Assembly: GCF_001654925.1 (NCBI RefSeq)
Contig: NZ_LXER01000023.1
Coordinates: 1-64,000 of the forward strand
From: Buttiauxella brennerae ATCC 51605
GTDB taxonomy: Bacteria > Pseudomonadota > Gammaproteobacteria > Enterobacterales > Enterobacteriaceae
Direction: 5' to 3'
DNA: 64,000 bases
Part shown: positions 18,902 through 32,200 of the stretch, in pieces
Numbering within the stretch: position 1 is the first letter of the stretch
How the letters are laid out: each line of letters begins with the position of its first letter
The notes under the pieces: generated by a model
Told to the model about the DNA's origin: nothing
Database searches by the model: none
What the model saw: only the letters and a program-made list of their open reading frames with translations
Position numbers and translations under genes: made by a program

Positions 18902-20563
18902 ATGCTGGCACAACTCACCATCAGTAACTTCGCCATCGTTCGTGAACTGGAAATTGATTTTCACCACGGTATGACCGCCATTACCGGTGAGACGGGTGCT
19001 GGCAAATCTATCGCGATTGATGCCTTAGGGCTGTGTCTCGGTGGCCGCGCTGAAGCAGATATGGTGCGCCGGGGTGCCAGCCGTGCCGATCTCTGTGCCC
19101 GCTTTTCCCTGAAAGATACCCCTGCAGCCCTGCGCTGGCTGGAAGAAAACCAGCTTGATGATGGGCGCGAGTGTTTACTGCGCCGCGTCATTAGCGTCGA
19201 CGGCCGTTCGCGTGGTTTTATCAATGGTACTGCCGTTCCCCTTTCACAACTGCGTGACCTCGGCCAAATGCTGATTCAAATTCACGGTCAGCATGCGCAC
19301 CAGCTGTTACTGAAACCTGAACATCAAAAAAACCTGCTGGATGGTTATGCCGGGGAATCTGCATTGCTACTGCAAATGGCTGAAAGCTACCGTGAATGGC
19401 ACCAAAGCTGCCGCACTCTGGCACAGCATCAGCAGCTCGCTCAGGAGCGTGCAGCACGTGCTGAACTACTTAATTATCAACTGAAAGAACTCAATGAATT
19501 TTCCCCAGTCACGGGTGAGTTTGAACAAATTGATGAAGAGTACAAACGCCTGGCAAACAGTGGGCAATTGATTTCCACCAGCCAACAAGCGTTGGCGATC
19601 CTCGCCGATGGCGAAGACAACAATCTGCAAAGTCAGCTGTATACCGTTCGCCATCTGATGGAAGAGTTGGTCGGAATGGATGGAAAACTGACGGGTGTCC
19701 TGAATATGTTGGAAGAAGCCAATATTCAGTTATCTGAAGCCAGCGATGAACTGCGCCATTATTGTGACCGTCTGGATCTCGACCCGAACCGTTTATATGA
19801 ACTGGAGCAACGTATCTCCAGACAAATCTCACTGGCCCGCAAGCACCACATTTCAGCGGAAGAGTTACCGGTTTTCCATCAGCAGCTGCTTGATGAGCAA
19901 CGCTTGCTTGATAACCAGGCCAGTTCACAAGACGAACTAATGCAGGCGGTTGCACTTCATCACCAGCAAGCACTGAATATCGCACGCGAATTGCATCAGC
20001 GCCGTGCGCACTATGCCGCTGAGCTCTGCGAACTGATTACCGAAAGCATGCATTCATTGTCTATGCCGCACGGGCAACTGGCGATTGACGTAGAATTTAA
20101 CGAAAACCACCTCACCGCTGAAGGTGCAGACCGTATTGATTTTCGCGTCACGACCAACCCAGGCCAGCCATTACAACCGCTGGCAAAAGTGGCCTCAGGT
20201 GGTGAACTTTCACGTATTGCACTCGCTATTCAGGTTATCACTGCCCGTAAAATGGAAACCCCAGCGTTAATCTTCGATGAAGTCGATGTCGGGATCAGTG
20301 GCCCAACGGCTGCCGTGGTGGGCAAATTACTCCGCCAGTTAGGCGAGTCCACTCAAGTCATGTGTGTCACCCACCTGCCGCAGGTTGCGGGTTGTGGTCA
20401 TCATCACTTCTTTGTCAGTAAAGAAACCGACGGTGAAATGACCGAAACCCATATGCAGCCGCTGGATAAACGCTCACGTTTACAAGAGCTGGCACGTTTG
20501 CTTGGTGGCAGTGAAGTCACGCGCAATACACTTGCCAACGCAAAAGAGTTGTTGGCTGCTTAA
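18902..20563 (+). CDS. recN: DNA repair protein RecN
   Basis: RecN is an SMC-like ATPase that acts early in double-strand break repair, holding broken ends and sister chromatids. The 553-residue protein has Walker [17 protein letters not shown] near 29, two coiled-coil arms (about 155-360) around a short hinge, the ABC signature [17 protein letters not shown] and Walker [19 protein letters not shown], with the terminal [13 protein letters not shown] switch. It is a single SOS gene with three LexA sites immediately upstream. Confidence 0.97.
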   Translation: MLAQLTISNFAIVRELEIDFHHGMTAITGETGAGKSIAIDALGLCLGGRAEADMVRRGASRADLCARFSLKDTPAALRWLEENQLDDGRECLLRRVISVDGRSRGFINGTAVPLSQLRDLGQMLIQIHGQHAHQLLLKPEHQKNLLDGYAGESALLLQMAESYREWHQSCRTLAQHQQLAQERAARAELLNYQLKELNEFSPVTGEFEQIDEEYKRLANSGQLISTSQQALAILADGEDNNLQSQLYTVRHLMEELVGMDGKLTGVLNMLEEANIQLSEASDELRHYCDRLDLDPNRLYELEQRISRQISLARKHHISAEELPVFHQQLLDEQRLLDNQASSQDELMQAVALHHQQALNIARELHQRRAHYAAELCELITESMHSLSMPHGQLAIDVEFNENHLTAEGADRIDFRVTTNPGQPLQPLAKVASGGELSRIALAIQVITARKMETPALIFDEVDVGISGPTAAVVGKLLRQLGESTQVMCVTHLPQVAGCGHHHFFVSKETDGEMTETHMQPLDKRSRLQELARLLGGSEVTRNTLANAKELLAA

Positions 20564-20658
20564 TAGATATTGCTGACACACATTATGCCGGGCATGATGT
20601 GTGTCGTTCAAAAAACAACCACTTTGCTAGCATATTGTTAATTGAGCAGGTTTTAAGC

Positions 20659-20685
20659 CAACTTTTTTGCCGAACCAGGGTCAGA
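20659..20685 (+). promoter_or_regulatory. Possible sigma-E promoter of bamE
   Basis: CAACTT followed after 16 bases by TCAGA resembles the RpoE consensus GGAACTT-N16-TCNAA. bamE (smpA) belongs to the sigma-E regulon in E. coli, so the site is plausible, but the -35 match is only partial. Confidence 0.45.
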
Positions 20686-20786
20686 GTTAAGCGCCTTAAT
20701 GTTTTAAACTGCGTAAAGGTTTATTATCATCGGCATATTATGAATGAGCCATGTGCTGCTCGGGCCCGAAAAGGAATCAAATCACT

Positions 20787-21128
20787 ATGCGCTGTAAAAC
20801 GCTGACTGCTGCCGCAGCGGTTCTTCTTATGCTGACCGCAGGCTGTTCCACTCTGGAGCGAGTGGTTTACCGCCCCGACATTAACCAGGGGAACTACCTG
20901 ACACAAAACGACGTGTCAAAGATTCGTACTGGCATGACTCAACAGCAAGTTGCCTATGCTCTGGGTACGCCAATGATGACTGATCCATTTGGTACCAGTA
21001 CCTGGTTCTACGTTTTCCGCCAGCAGCCAGGGCATGAAAATGTCTCTCAGCAAACGCTGACGCTGACCTTTAACAGCAGCGGTGTGTTGACCAACATCGA
21101 CAACAAACCGAAGCTGGAAAAACAGTAG
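20787..21128 (+). CDS. bamE: Outer membrane assembly lipoprotein BamE
   Basis: BamE (SmpA/OmlA) is the small lipoprotein that stabilises the BamA-BamD contact in the outer membrane assembly complex. The 113-residue protein has a lipoprotein signal peptide ending LTAGC (Cys19-20), followed by [11 protein letters not shown], the fold signature [25 protein letters not shown] and a [10 protein letters not shown] strand. The start was moved to the internal ATG that gives a normal signal peptide. A terminator follows directly. Confidence 0.96.
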   Translation: MRCKTLTAAAAVLLMLTAGCSTLERVVYRPDINQGNYLTQNDVSKIRTGMTQQQVAYALGTPMMTDPFGTSTWFYVFRQQPGHENVSQQTLTLTFNSSGVLTNIDNKPKLEKQ

Positions 21129-21133
21129 CCCAC

Positions 21134-21162
21134 AAAAAAGGTGCCAATTGGCACCTTTTTTT
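21134..21162. terminator. Bidirectional terminator between bamE and ratB
   Basis: Perfect palindrome aaaaaaggtgccaa / ttggcacctttttt, serving bamE on the plus strand and ratA-ratB on the minus strand. Confidence 0.92.
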
Positions 21163-21177
21163 GGCTACTTCTTTTGT

Positions 21178-21459
21178 CTACTTCTGAGCCGCTCGTTGGC
21201 GTCTTAGCTCTTTCGGGTCCGCAATCAAGGGCCGATAAATCTCTACCCGATCACCATCATTAACCGTATCCGCTAATTTTACCGGGCGGCTAAAAACGCC
21301 GACTTTGTTCTTTGCCAGGTCAATATCTGTGCGCACTTCAAGAATGCCTGAAGCAGTAATCGCCTGCTCAACAGTGCATCCCTCTTTAAGCCTGACCTTA
21401 AGCAAATACTGCTTTTCCGGCAGCGCGTAAACGACTTCAACGTTAATATCAGGCAACAC
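21178..21459 (-). CDS. ratB: RnfH-family protein RatB
   Basis: A 93-residue ubiquitin-like beta-grasp protein of the RnfH/UPF0125 family, with [18 protein letters not shown] and [23 protein letters not shown]. Its function is unclear; it is the partner gene of ratA but no antitoxin activity has been shown. The start is GTG (with a TTG directly after it) 6 bases behind GAGG, inside the end of ratA, so the two genes overlap by 11 bases and are translationally coupled. Confidence 0.9.
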   Translation of the reverse strand: MLPDINVEVVYALPEKQYLLKVRLKEGCTVEQAITASGILEVRTDIDLAKNKVGVFSRPVKLADTVNDGDRVEIYRPLIADPKELRRQRAAQK

Positions 21460-21886
21460 TGTAGACCTCTTTGGCACGAACGGTAAACGCCTGAACCATG
21501 TTACCTGCCAGCTCTTTGAAGACACGGCCAAACGCCAGTTCGATCAGTTTGTTGGTAAATTCAAAATCGAGCTGGAATTCGATACGGCATGCTTCAGCAC
21601 TCAGTGGCGTAAACTTCCAGCCACCCATCAATGACTTAAACGGCCCATCGACAAGATGCATCAAAATACTTTGATTGCTGGTCAATGTGTTGCGCGTCGT
21701 GAAGGTTTTGCTGATCCCCGCTTTGGAAACATCTACCGCTGCCGTCATCTGATCAGACGACGCGTTAAGAACCCGGCTGCCTGTGCAACCCGGTAAAAAA
21801 TCTGGGTAGGATTTCACATCGTTCACTAATTGATACATCTGCTCCGCGCTATAAGGCACCAGCGCAGTACGGGTAATCTGAGGCAT
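21449..21886 (-). CDS. ratA: Ribosome association toxin RatA (START/Coq10-like)
   Basis: A 145-residue START-domain protein (polyketide cyclase/COQ10 family). In E. coli RatA was reported to bind 50S subunits and block 70S association; eukaryotic relatives (Coq10) carry ubiquinone, so a lipid-binding role is also possible. Visible are the N-terminal [29 protein letters not shown], typical of the family, and the terminal amphipathic helix [17 protein letters not shown]. It precedes and overlaps ratB and is divergent from smpB, as in E. coli. Confidence 0.93.
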   Translation of the reverse strand: MPQITRTALVPYSAEQMYQLVNDVKSYPDFLPGCTGSRVLNASSDQMTAAVDVSKAGISKTFTTRNTLTSNQSILMHLVDGPFKSLMGGWKFTPLSAEACRIEFQLDFEFTNKLIELAFGRVFKELAGNMVQAFTVRAKEVYSVA

Positions 21887-22040
21887 AGCATTTCCTGAGT
21901 GTCACAAAACGGGCAAATAATAACATTTATCATCACGCAAAGAAAAACTCTTAGGCGAGAGCCGTGCTAAGATATGCCTTCATCCTCGCAGCGAAGCGGG
22001 GTGTATTTGAACTCCTGGATTACTTATACTGAGCAGCACT

Positions 22041-22523
22041 ATGACAAAGAAAAAAGCATTCAAACCAGGTTCAGCCACCATTGCGCAAAACAAACGCGCC
22101 CGCCATGAATACTTTATCGAAGATGAGTTTGAAGCGGGGCTCGTGCTACAAGGCTGGGAAGTAAAATCTCTACGTGCAGGGAAAGCCAACATCGGTGACA
22201 GCTACGTCATTTTGATAGATGGCGAAGCATTCCTGTTCGGGGCAAACTTTACCCCATTAAATGTGGCCTCAAGCCACGTGGTCTGCGACCCAACGCGTAC
22301 CCGTAAACTTCTGCTTAACCAACGTGAGCTCGATAACCTATACGGGCGTATTAACCGTGATGGTTATACCGTTGTTGCGCTGTCGATGTACTGGAAGAAC
22401 GCCTGGTGTAAAGTGAAAATCGGCGTCGCTAAAGGCAAAAAACAGCATGACAAGCGTAACGATTTGAAAGACAAAGAGTGGGCGGTAGATAAAGCGCGCA
22501 TTATGAAACACGCTGGTCGTTAA
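22041..22523 (+). CDS. smpB: tmRNA-binding protein SmpB
   Basis: SmpB binds the tRNA-like part of tmRNA and takes the place of the anticodon arm in the decoding centre, allowing trans-translation of stalled ribosomes. The 160-residue protein has [21 protein letters not shown], the OB-fold core [19 protein letters not shown] and the basic C-terminal tail ([17 protein letters not shown]). In E. coli its RNA partner ssrA follows directly; here it is 17 kb downstream with the adhesin locus between them. Confidence 0.97.
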   Translation: MTKKKAFKPGSATIAQNKRARHEYFIEDEFEAGLVLQGWEVKSLRAGKANIGDSYVILIDGEAFLFGANFTPLNVASSHVVCDPTRTRKLLLNQRELDNLYGRINRDGYTVVALSMYWKNAWCKVKIGVAKGKKQHDKRNDLKDKEWAVDKARIMKHAGR

Positions 22524-22533
22524 GCATCTCTTG

Positions 22534-22567
22534 CAGTGCTGGCTTTAGCTTTACAAGGCCAGCACTG
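22534..22567 (+). terminator. Probable terminator of smpB
   Basis: Ten-base-pair stem cagtgctggc / gccagcactg with a 14-base loop, 10 bases after the smpB stop. No T run follows, so confidence is moderate. Confidence 0.55.
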
Positions 22568-23297
22568 ATAAACCTCATTAATGTTTTAACAAATAAACCC
22601 AAAACTGTACTTCCCTATCTAAAATTACTTCCAGAAAGCAACTGTTATAAAAATAGATCCTCACCTTTATTATTTTCTGTGCTACTCAAATAAAACCGCT
22701 GGGCCCATTTAATATTTGCACTTCAATTTGATAAATATACCTGCCCTGCCTCACAGTTATCATAATTCATTTCTATTTCAACAAAATAACCTCATCGTTT
22801 ACCCACACGCCAGTAACCACAATAAAAAAAGTGTTAATACCTGATAATAAATGAAGAACGGCACAGAATCGCAAAGTGCAAGAAACAAAAATTAAACAAA
22901 TAAAATCAATCAATTACACATAGAATCACTCGTTATGATTATCAATAAAACTCATGCTTCTATAACTTTTTTTCAATGAAAAAATTTATTAACAATTTCT
23001 AAAACATTGCTTTAGCGCGGCTTAATTTGCGCTTTCATTCAATCCTGTCTATATCTTCATTAACCCTGAAATGAAATGATACATAAGTATGAACCTCAAA
23101 TTTATATGAGTTAACGCCCTGCCAGACACAACATTTATCAATAATGTTAGTCGTTAATATTCTGACGGCGGGACTCGTTTGCTTAAAATTTCATACTTTA
23201 ATGGGATCATTTTAACACTTCGTTCCGGGGGAAATTATTCGTATGCATAAGCAAAGCTTAAGGCAGCCCCAGTTTCACACAGAATGGAGTGATAACA
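22568..23297 (+). other. AT-rich regulatory gap before the adhesin gene
   Basis: About 730 bases with no convincing coding sequence. It is clearly richer in A and T than its neighbours, with runs such as tttttt and many aat/att steps, as seen in H-NS-bound promoter regions of acquired loci. It probably holds the adhesin promoter and binding sites for biofilm regulators, but I could not pick a single -35/-10 pair or a named operator with confidence. Confidence 0.55.
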
Positions 23298-26200
23298 ATG
23301 CGTTCAATATCAATCATCTCAAAGCTAACGGGCGTAACGAATAATGTTGAAGCGTCTGAAATTACGCTGAGCTCTCCATCAATCGTTGAACTTAAAGCCG
23401 AACGTTCTGATATAGCCAGTATCGTTCGCACCAACAACGATATGATCATTACTCTGCATGATGGTGAAGTGATTACCGTTAAAAATTTCTACGCTTTCGC
23501 CGATCAGGGCGGCAACCAGTTGGTGCTCGAAGACAATCATGGCGCATTGTGGTGGGTGCAGGATACAGACTCTGCCTTTCACTTCGAACATATCAACAAT
23601 ATCGATGAACTCATGGCAGCCACAGGTGCAGAAAACCACGGTGGCGCTGCCATTTGGCCATGGGTTTTAGGTGGCGTCGCTGTTGCGGGAGGTATTGCTC
23701 TTGCTGCGGGTGGCGGAGGCGGTGGTGGAGGCGGCGGAGATAATGATAATGGCAATTCCAATGGAGGCCCGGGCAATCCAAACCCGCCACCTCCAGCCAA
23801 TGACGTCACACCACCGGATGCTCCTACCAATCTGAGTATTTCGGCTGACGGTAAAACGCTCACCGGCAACGCAGAACCAGGCAGCACGGTAACCATTACC
23901 GATAGCAACGGTCAGGTTATCGGCACTGGTACAGCGGGCAGCGACGGAAGTTTCACCATTCCACTCACCACCCCACAAATTAGCGGTGAAGAACTCACCG
24001 CGCATGCCACCGATCCGTCAGGCAATACGGGTCCTGATGGCACTGTTATTGCGCCGAACATCCCATTACCGGAAGCTCCAACACTCACCAGTGTGGTTGA
24101 TGACGTTGCGCCAGTAACAGGCACCGTACCGAATAATGCCCCACTCGCCCCGACCAACGATAATACTCCGACGCTGCAGGGCACAGGCCAGGCGGGGACA
24201 ACCATCCATATTTACGACAACGGTCAAGAAATTGGCACCACAGTCGTCGCTGCCAACGGTAGCTGGTCCTTCACGCCAACCACAGCACTTGCTGATGGTT
24301 CCCACTCTTTTAGTGTCACCACCATTAATGCCAAAGGTGAAAGTGAACCTTCGGGAAGTTACACGATAACTATCGATACCGTTGCCCCGGAAGCACCTGA
24401 ACTCGCGCAACTACAAGATAATGTTGGAAGGATTACCGGTGTTATCACTAATGGTATGCCGACTGATGAAAACCAGCCGGGGATCCACGGTAAAGGCGAG
24501 CCAGGCGATAAAGTCACCATTTTTGATAATGGCGTGCAGATCGCTCAGGTCGCCGTTGATGGTAGTGGCAACTGGACCTTCACCCCTTCCCAGCCGCTTG
24601 CCGACGGCACCCACACCATTACGTTGATTCAAACCGATGCGGCGGGGAACATCAGTAGTACCACAACCAGCCCGACGTTTACTGTCGACCACACGCCACC
24701 AGCCGCAGCTGTCATTGATAACGTGAGCCTCGATGGCACGACAGTGACCGGTACCGCCGAAGCGGGCGCCATTGTCACCGTCACCGATGGTAATAATGTT
24801 CAGTTAGGAACTGCGACCGCCGATAACAACGGCAACTTTACTCTTACCCTCGATCCTGCCAAAACGCATGCCGAAGCGCTGGTTGCACACATTGAGGATC
24901 AGGCAGGTAATGTCGGCCCTGATACCAGTTTTAATGCTTCCAACTCCCAGGTCCCAACGGTGCCAGTGCTGGATAGTGTTGAAGATGATGCAGGAGTGAC
25001 CACAGGCCCACTCAGCAACGGCCAGGCCACTGACGATAATACGCCAACCATTAGCGGAACGGCCGAAGCGGGCAGTACGGTAAACATTTTTAGCAACGGC
25101 GTGCTTCTGGGAACGTCACTGGTTGATGGAACAGGCCACTGGACCTTTACCCCAACCCAGCCGCTCACCGATGGTCCACAAGCCCTCACTTTCAATGCCA
25201 CTAACCTATTTGGCACCAGTGGTACGTCGCCTGGGTTTACGGTTGATGTTGACACAACGCCCCCCTCGCCCCCAATGGGCTTACTGGTTTCCGATGATGG
25301 TCTACATGTCACCGGCAGCGCGGAGCCGGGCAGTACCATTACTGTTACCGATGGCAACGGTAATGTTCTGGGAACAGGCGTTACCGGCGATGACGGTCTA
25401 TTTGATGTCACTCCTTTAACTTCAGCACAGCTCAATGCGCAAGCGCTGCTGGTCACGGCAACGGATAGCGCAGATAACGTCAGCGACAATGCCACCGTCT
25501 TTGCGCAGGACCACACCCCGCCTGCAGCGCCGACTGACGTCACAGTTAACGATGAAGGCAGTGTCGTCTCAGGCAAAGCCGAACCGGGTAGCACCGTCAA
25601 TGTCACAGATGATCACGGTAACCCACTCGGCAGTGCCCAGACAGGTTCAGACGGCAATTTTACTGTCCCTATTTCACCGTCACAAACCAACGGCGAAACA
25701 CTCGAGGTTTCTGCAACCGACCCGGCAGGGAATACTGGCCCGGAAACACTTGTTGATGCCCCTGATACCACCGCCCCTGTTGCTCCGCTTATCAGCGCAG
25801 TCGTCGATGATGTCCCGCTTTACGTCGGCAATCTGACGAGTGGGCAGACTACCAATGACGAAAGACCGGAGCTTCAGGGCAAAGCCGAAGCCGGTGCAAC
25901 GGTGAAAATCTATGATAACGGTGCACTATTAGATAGCGTGGTTGCCGATAGCAACGGCAACTGGAGTTATACCAGCACACCTCTTGCTCAGGGTTTGCAT
26001 AACCTGACTGTCACCGCGACGGATGCCGATGGCAACACAAGTCCTGCATCTTCATTTACGCTTACCGTTGACTCAATTGCCCCACAAGCCCCGGCGATCA
26101 CGCTAATCAGCGATGACGCTTCGCCGATCATAGGCTCGGTACCGAATAACGGTTTCACCAATGATTCAACCCCGACGCTAAGTGGGACCGGCGAACCCGG

Positions 26201-29200
26201 CACTGAAGTGACCATTACTGATGGCGGAGCCATTCAGGAAACGGTCACCGTTAACGCATCAGGTACCTGGACTTTCACCCCTTCTACGGCGCTCGATGAC
26301 AAAGAGTACCATTTCACCGTGACATCCACTGACGCTGCGGGCAACACCACCGCGCCGTCAGCCGAGTTTGTGATTACCGTCGTCACCACCACGCCAGACA
26401 CTCCGACTATCGACAGTGCGGTTGATGATGTGGGCAGCATTACGCTCCCTCTTTTGAACAACGCATCAACGGATGACACCCTGCCTGAACTGAGCGGCAC
26501 CGGGCCTGCGGGCACAACTATTACCCTTTATGACGGCAACACCCCGATTAGCACCTTCGCAGTGGGTGACGATGGGCTGTGGAGCATCACGCCTGACCAC
26601 CCATTAACCGAGGGCCCGCATAATCTGCATGCCGTCGCTACGGATGCCGCGGGCAACGCAAGTCTACTTGCCGACTTTAATTTAACGGTAGACACCACCC
26701 CGCCAGATGCGCCATTGATCCTCACGGCGGAAGGCGTTGTTGGCGGTGCTGCCGCCACGATTAACACCGGTGGCAGTACGCAGGATGGGACGCCAACACT
26801 GACGGGCTCCGGGGAGGAAGGGGCGACAATCAATATCTATGACAACGGTGGCACTACGCCGATTGGTACAGTTATCGTTCCAGCAGGCGGCACATGGTCA
26901 TTCGATCTTGCGCTGAGTGAAGGCCCACACACGCTGACGGCCGTAGCGACCGATCCGGTGGGCAATGTCGGGCTGCCGTCTGCGGCATTTACCCTGACCG
27001 TCGATTCTTTAGCACCGTTGGCACCCACCACATTCACGGTCATTGATGACCAGGCTCCAGGCCTTGGCGTCATCGCCAATAACGGCAGCACCAACGACAC
27101 CACGCCAACCTTTACCGGCACTGGTGCCACTGCGGGCGATACCATTGCGCTTTACAACGGGGTGCTAAAACTCGGCGAAACCACGGTGCGGGCAGACGGC
27201 TCGTGGAGCGTTGACCCAACCACGCCGCTCACTGCGGGAACCTATAGACTGACCGTCAAGGAAATCGATGCCGCGGGCAACGCAAGCCCGGCGTCGACTG
27301 ATTTCACCTTTACAGTCGATCTCACGCCATCTGCTGCACCAGTCATTAGCCTCGCTGTTGATGATGTCGGCGGCAGAATGGGCAATGTATTGAATAACCA
27401 GGTCACCGATGACAACAAGCCCGTCTTCCAGGGCACTGGCGAAGTGGGCGATACCATCACGCTGTATAGCGGCACCACGGTCATTGGCACGGCGGTTGTG
27501 GTCGCCGGTGGAACCTGGTCCCTGACGCCAACGGGAACACTGCCGGAAGGGCTGCAAAGTTTCACCGCGACGGCAACCGACGCGGCAGGCAATATCAGTA
27601 ACTCATCAGCAAACTTTACGCTCACGGTCGATAGCACGCCGCTCACCGCCCCAGTGGTGACTGACATTGTTGATGATGTTTCACCGGTCACCACTTCGCT
27701 AACCAGTGGAAGTTACACCAACGACACTACGCCAACCTTCAACGGTACGGGTAAGGTTGGCAGCACCGTCACCATTTATGATACCGATGGTACAACCGCA
27801 CTTGGCAGCACTACCGTCGGTGCTGGTGGCACATGGACGATTACCCCAACGCTTACGGAAGGCAATCACGATCTGGTAATCAAAGCCACCGATCCTACGG
27901 GTAATAGCATAACCGCTGCAACACCGATCACTCTGCACGTAGATACCCTGCCACCACCAGCGCCGGTTGTCACAAGCCCAACCGATCAGACGGGTACCCT
28001 CGTCAGCGGCACTGCCGAACCTGGCAGTACGGTCATTATCAAGAACAGTGGTGGAACTGTTTTGGGCACTGCCGTCGCCGATCCGGGCACTGGCGCATTT
28101 ACCGTGACGCTCTCCCCTGCACAAACTACTGGTTTGCAGTTAACCGCAATTGCTCAGGATCTGGCAGGCAACCAAAGTACTGGCACACCATTCTCGGCCG
28201 TTACTTCTAATGCTCTACAGCCGCCAACTATTGAGGTGCTGGATGATGTCGCGCCGAACACTGGCAATCTGACTAGCGGGCAAAGCACCAACGATAACTT
28301 GCCGACGCTCAGCGGCCTGGCTGGAAGCAATGCCGACGTAACGGTCTATATTGATGGGATCGAACAACCACCGGTTACAGCCGATGCATCAGGATTATGG
28401 ACTTACCAGTTTACGACTCCGTTGTCAGAGGGTCAGCATACCTTCGCCGTTAGCCAGGACAACGGCAGCCTGTTTAGCGGCAAATCACCGAACTTTGTGA
28501 TTACTGTTGATACTGTTCTACCAACGCAACCCACCATCACTACCGTCACCGACGATGTAGCCCCGATTACTGGAACCGTTAACAGCGGCCAGGCCACCAA
28601 TGATCCTCGCCCAACAATCACTGGCACCGGTGAAATTGGGTCAACTATCACGATCCTTGATAATGGCACGTCGATCGGCACCGCCGTAGTCGGCACTGGA
28701 GGGACATGGACCTTCACGCCGACCACCGATTTGGGCCCGGGTTTACATCCGATAACCGTCACTTCAACTGATGCGGCCGGTAATGTCAGCGCACCTTCTG
28801 CTGGCTTCTCGGTAAACGTTGATACGCTCGCAACAGCGCCTGTGATCAGCAGTGTCACTGACAACGTAGGAACACCTGCGCCAGTCATTTCTGGCGTACC
28901 GACCAACGACAACACACCAACCTTTACCGGAACAGCCGAGGCGAATTCCACTATCACCATTAGTGAAAACGGTAACGTTATCGGTACAGCCCTGGTTGAT
29001 GGCACAGGTAACTGGAACTTCACTCCGAACCCAGCGTTTAGTGATGGCAGCCATAATCTGACCATTATCACCACGGATACCGCGGGCAACGTCAGCCCGG
29101 CAACCACCTTTAATGCCGTCATAGATACGGCAGCTCCAGTGGTGCCTGTCATTACTCTGGTGGTGGATGATCAGACTCAAGTGGGCCTCGACAGCCCTCT

Positions 29201-32200
29201 GACCAACGGCCAGCTCACCAAAGACACGCAACCGGCCATCAGCGGCACCAGTGAAGCTAATGCCACTATTAATGTTTATTCTGGCACTACGCTGCTTGGC
29301 AGCACCACCGCCAACGGCACAGGCGGATGGTCATTCACGCCAGACGCCGGTCATCAGTTACTCCAGGGCAGTAACAACCTGACCGTCACCGCCACTGACG
29401 CTGCCGGAAACGTCAGTAATCCATCCGGCATATTTTCTGTCGTCGTTGACTCCGTCGCCCCAACCGCACCGTTAATTGTGACGGTTACCGATAATACCGC
29501 GCCAAATATTGGGCCGATCACCAGTGGCCAGCCGACCAACGAAACGCGCCCTGCTATCACCGGTTCGGGAGAAGTGGGTTCCACCATCAAAATTTACGAT
29601 GGCAGTAACCCTACTCCGCTTGGCACCGCAACTGTTGGCGCGGGTGGCACCTGGAGCTTTACCCCACCAACCGCGTTAAGTAGCGGCTCACATAATCTGA
29701 CCGTAACCGCAACAGATGCCGCAGGCAACGTGAGTGCGCCATCGGCAATCTTTAACGTGGTGGTTGATTTGGCCGCACCGGGTACTCCTGCTATTACCAA
29801 TATTGCAGACGATGTGGGTACCGAAAAAGGTGATTTAACCAGCGGCCAATCCACTGATGACACCCAGCCACTGATTAGCGGTACGGCAGAAAACGGCGCG
29901 AGCGTAAAAATCTACGACAACGGCACGCTGATTGGCACCGTTAACGCCAGCGCCACAGACGGCACATGGAGTTTCACACCGGATGCGCTACTCACTAACG
30001 GCAACCACGCATTTACCGTGACCGCAACGGATAGCGCGGGCAACGTCAGCTCACCGTCTAATACTTTCAATATCATCGTCGATACGGCGGCACCAACGGC
30101 ACCGATTGTTATTCAGGCGTTTGATGATGTCGGCCCGGTCACTGGCGCACTGGTCAATGGGCAGTCGACCAACGACAACCAGCCGTTGCTGAGCGGGACG
30201 GCGGAAGCCAACTCGATAGTGAGTATTTCTGACAATGGCGTGTTTCTCGACACAGTGACTGCCAGCGCGACGGGCACCTGGAGCTATACACCGCCAGTCC
30301 GGAACGATGGCCTGCATACCTTTACAGCAACCTCCACCGATGCGGCAGGTAACGTCGGGGCTGTCTCTGGCAGCTTTACGCTGACTATCGACACCAGCAC
30401 ACCGGCAACACCTGCGCTGCCAACTGTGTATGACGATGTGGCAGGCGGCGTGTTTAATGCCAACCTCACAAATGGGCAAGTCACTAACGATGCGCGCCCA
30501 ACGATCGGCGGCACGGGTGAAGTGGGCACGACCATTACCATCCTCGATGGCGGCACACCGATTGGCACCGTAACGGTTCCTGCCGGCGGCAGTTGGACCT
30601 TTACGCCGACCACGCCACTGCCGACGGGCTTGCATACCATCACCCTTACCGCAACGGATGCGGCGGGGAACGTCAGTGGCCCGACAGCCGGTTTTGCCAT
30701 TACCGTCGATACCACAGCCCCAACCACACCGGTTATTTCGTCAATTGTTGATGATGTCGCGGGTGGCGTGGTGAATAACGCGCTCGGTAGCGGGCAAGTC
30801 ACCAACGATAACAAACCAACGCTCAACGGCACGGCAGAAGCGGGATCGTCGGTCACCATTTACGATAACGGTGCGCTGTATACCACCGTCACCGCCGATG
30901 GCAGCGGCAACTGGACCTACACTTCACCAACGGCAGTGCTGGCGGAAGGCAGCCACACCTTCACCGTCACCGCGACCGATGTGGCGGGCAACATCAGCAC
31001 CACGTCGCTGCCATCAGTGATTGTGGTTGATATCACGCCACCAGTCGCACCAACGGGCATGACCGTTAATGGAACGGGAACCATCGTGACCGGGAATGCC
31101 GAAGCAGGCAGTCTTGTCACCATTACCGGCAGCGGAGGAGTTGTTCTCGGCACCGCGACGGCTGATGGCACTGGTAAATTTAGCGCATCAATTTCACCTG
31201 CACAGACCAACTCGCAAGCCCTGATCGCCTTTGCTCAGGACGCGGCGGGCAATATCGGGGCATCAGCCAGTGTAACCGCGCCTTCCACCGCGTTACCGGG
31301 CGTGCCGGTCATCACCAGCGTGGTGGATGACTTCGCCGCTGTGACCGGGAATGTCGCCAACGGGCAAAGCACTAACGATGCTATGCCAACCATCAACGGC
31401 ATCGCGGATATCGGGGCGACCGTCAACGTCTACAACAATGGCGTCCTGATGGGCACCTCGATTGCGGGAGCCGGTGGGGTCTGGAGCTATACACCAACGG
31501 GTGCGTTGAGTGAAGGCTCCCATGCCTTTACCGCGACGGCCACCAACGTCAACGGCACCGGCGGCTTCTCCACTCCGGCAACGGTCGTTGTGGATACCAT
31601 TGCACCACTCACCCCAACGGCAACCATCAGTGCTGATGGCACCACGATCAGCGGTACTGCCGAAGCCAACAGCACAGTAAACATCACGCTGCCTGGTGGC
31701 ACCGTTATCACGACCACGGCTAACGGCAGCGGGGCGTACAGCCTGACACTGCCAACGCGTGAAATTGGCGGCGAGCAGCTTTCAGTGACCGCCAGCGATG
31801 CCGCAGGCAACACGTCGCCGTCCGTCACCGCTATCGCACCAACTCTGCCACTTGCCGCCAATGACAACGTGATTGATTTGGCGCTGAGCAGCACTGCGAC
31901 TGTCTCGCCACCGGTCCATTACAACGACTATGGCGTGCTGTTAGTCGGTGCGCTGGGCAACTCAGTACAGGTGCTCGGCAATGACACGGCGCAGGTGCAG
32001 TTTAACGTTGGCGCAGGAACCGGGAATATCACGATTGAAGCTGCCGCAACCGGTATAGTGCTGACGCTACTCAACTCGCTGGAAGTGGCCGTTCAACGGT
32101 TCGATTTAGGTACAGGTACATGGACCACCCTTTACGACTCATCGCAGGCAGAATTTGCCAACCTGTTAACCATTGGGGCCAGCGGCATTACGTTCAAAGT

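Noticed and set aside
23707-23740. Glycine-coding run as a phase-variable homopolymer
   Set aside because: The codons alternate ggt/ggc/gga, so there is no long mononucleotide run likely to slip.
23802-31850. Periodic repeats considered as a CRISPR or other DNA repeat array
   Set aside because: Period of about 300 bases, open reading frame throughout and protein-level Ig-like pattern; no short identical repeats with spacers.
24899-31894. Many antisense open frames of 80-240 codons in the adhesin gene
   Set aside because: They are Val/Ser/Pro-rich mirror translations of the Thr/Gly/Asp repeat codons and recur with the repeat period; no independent coding evidence.
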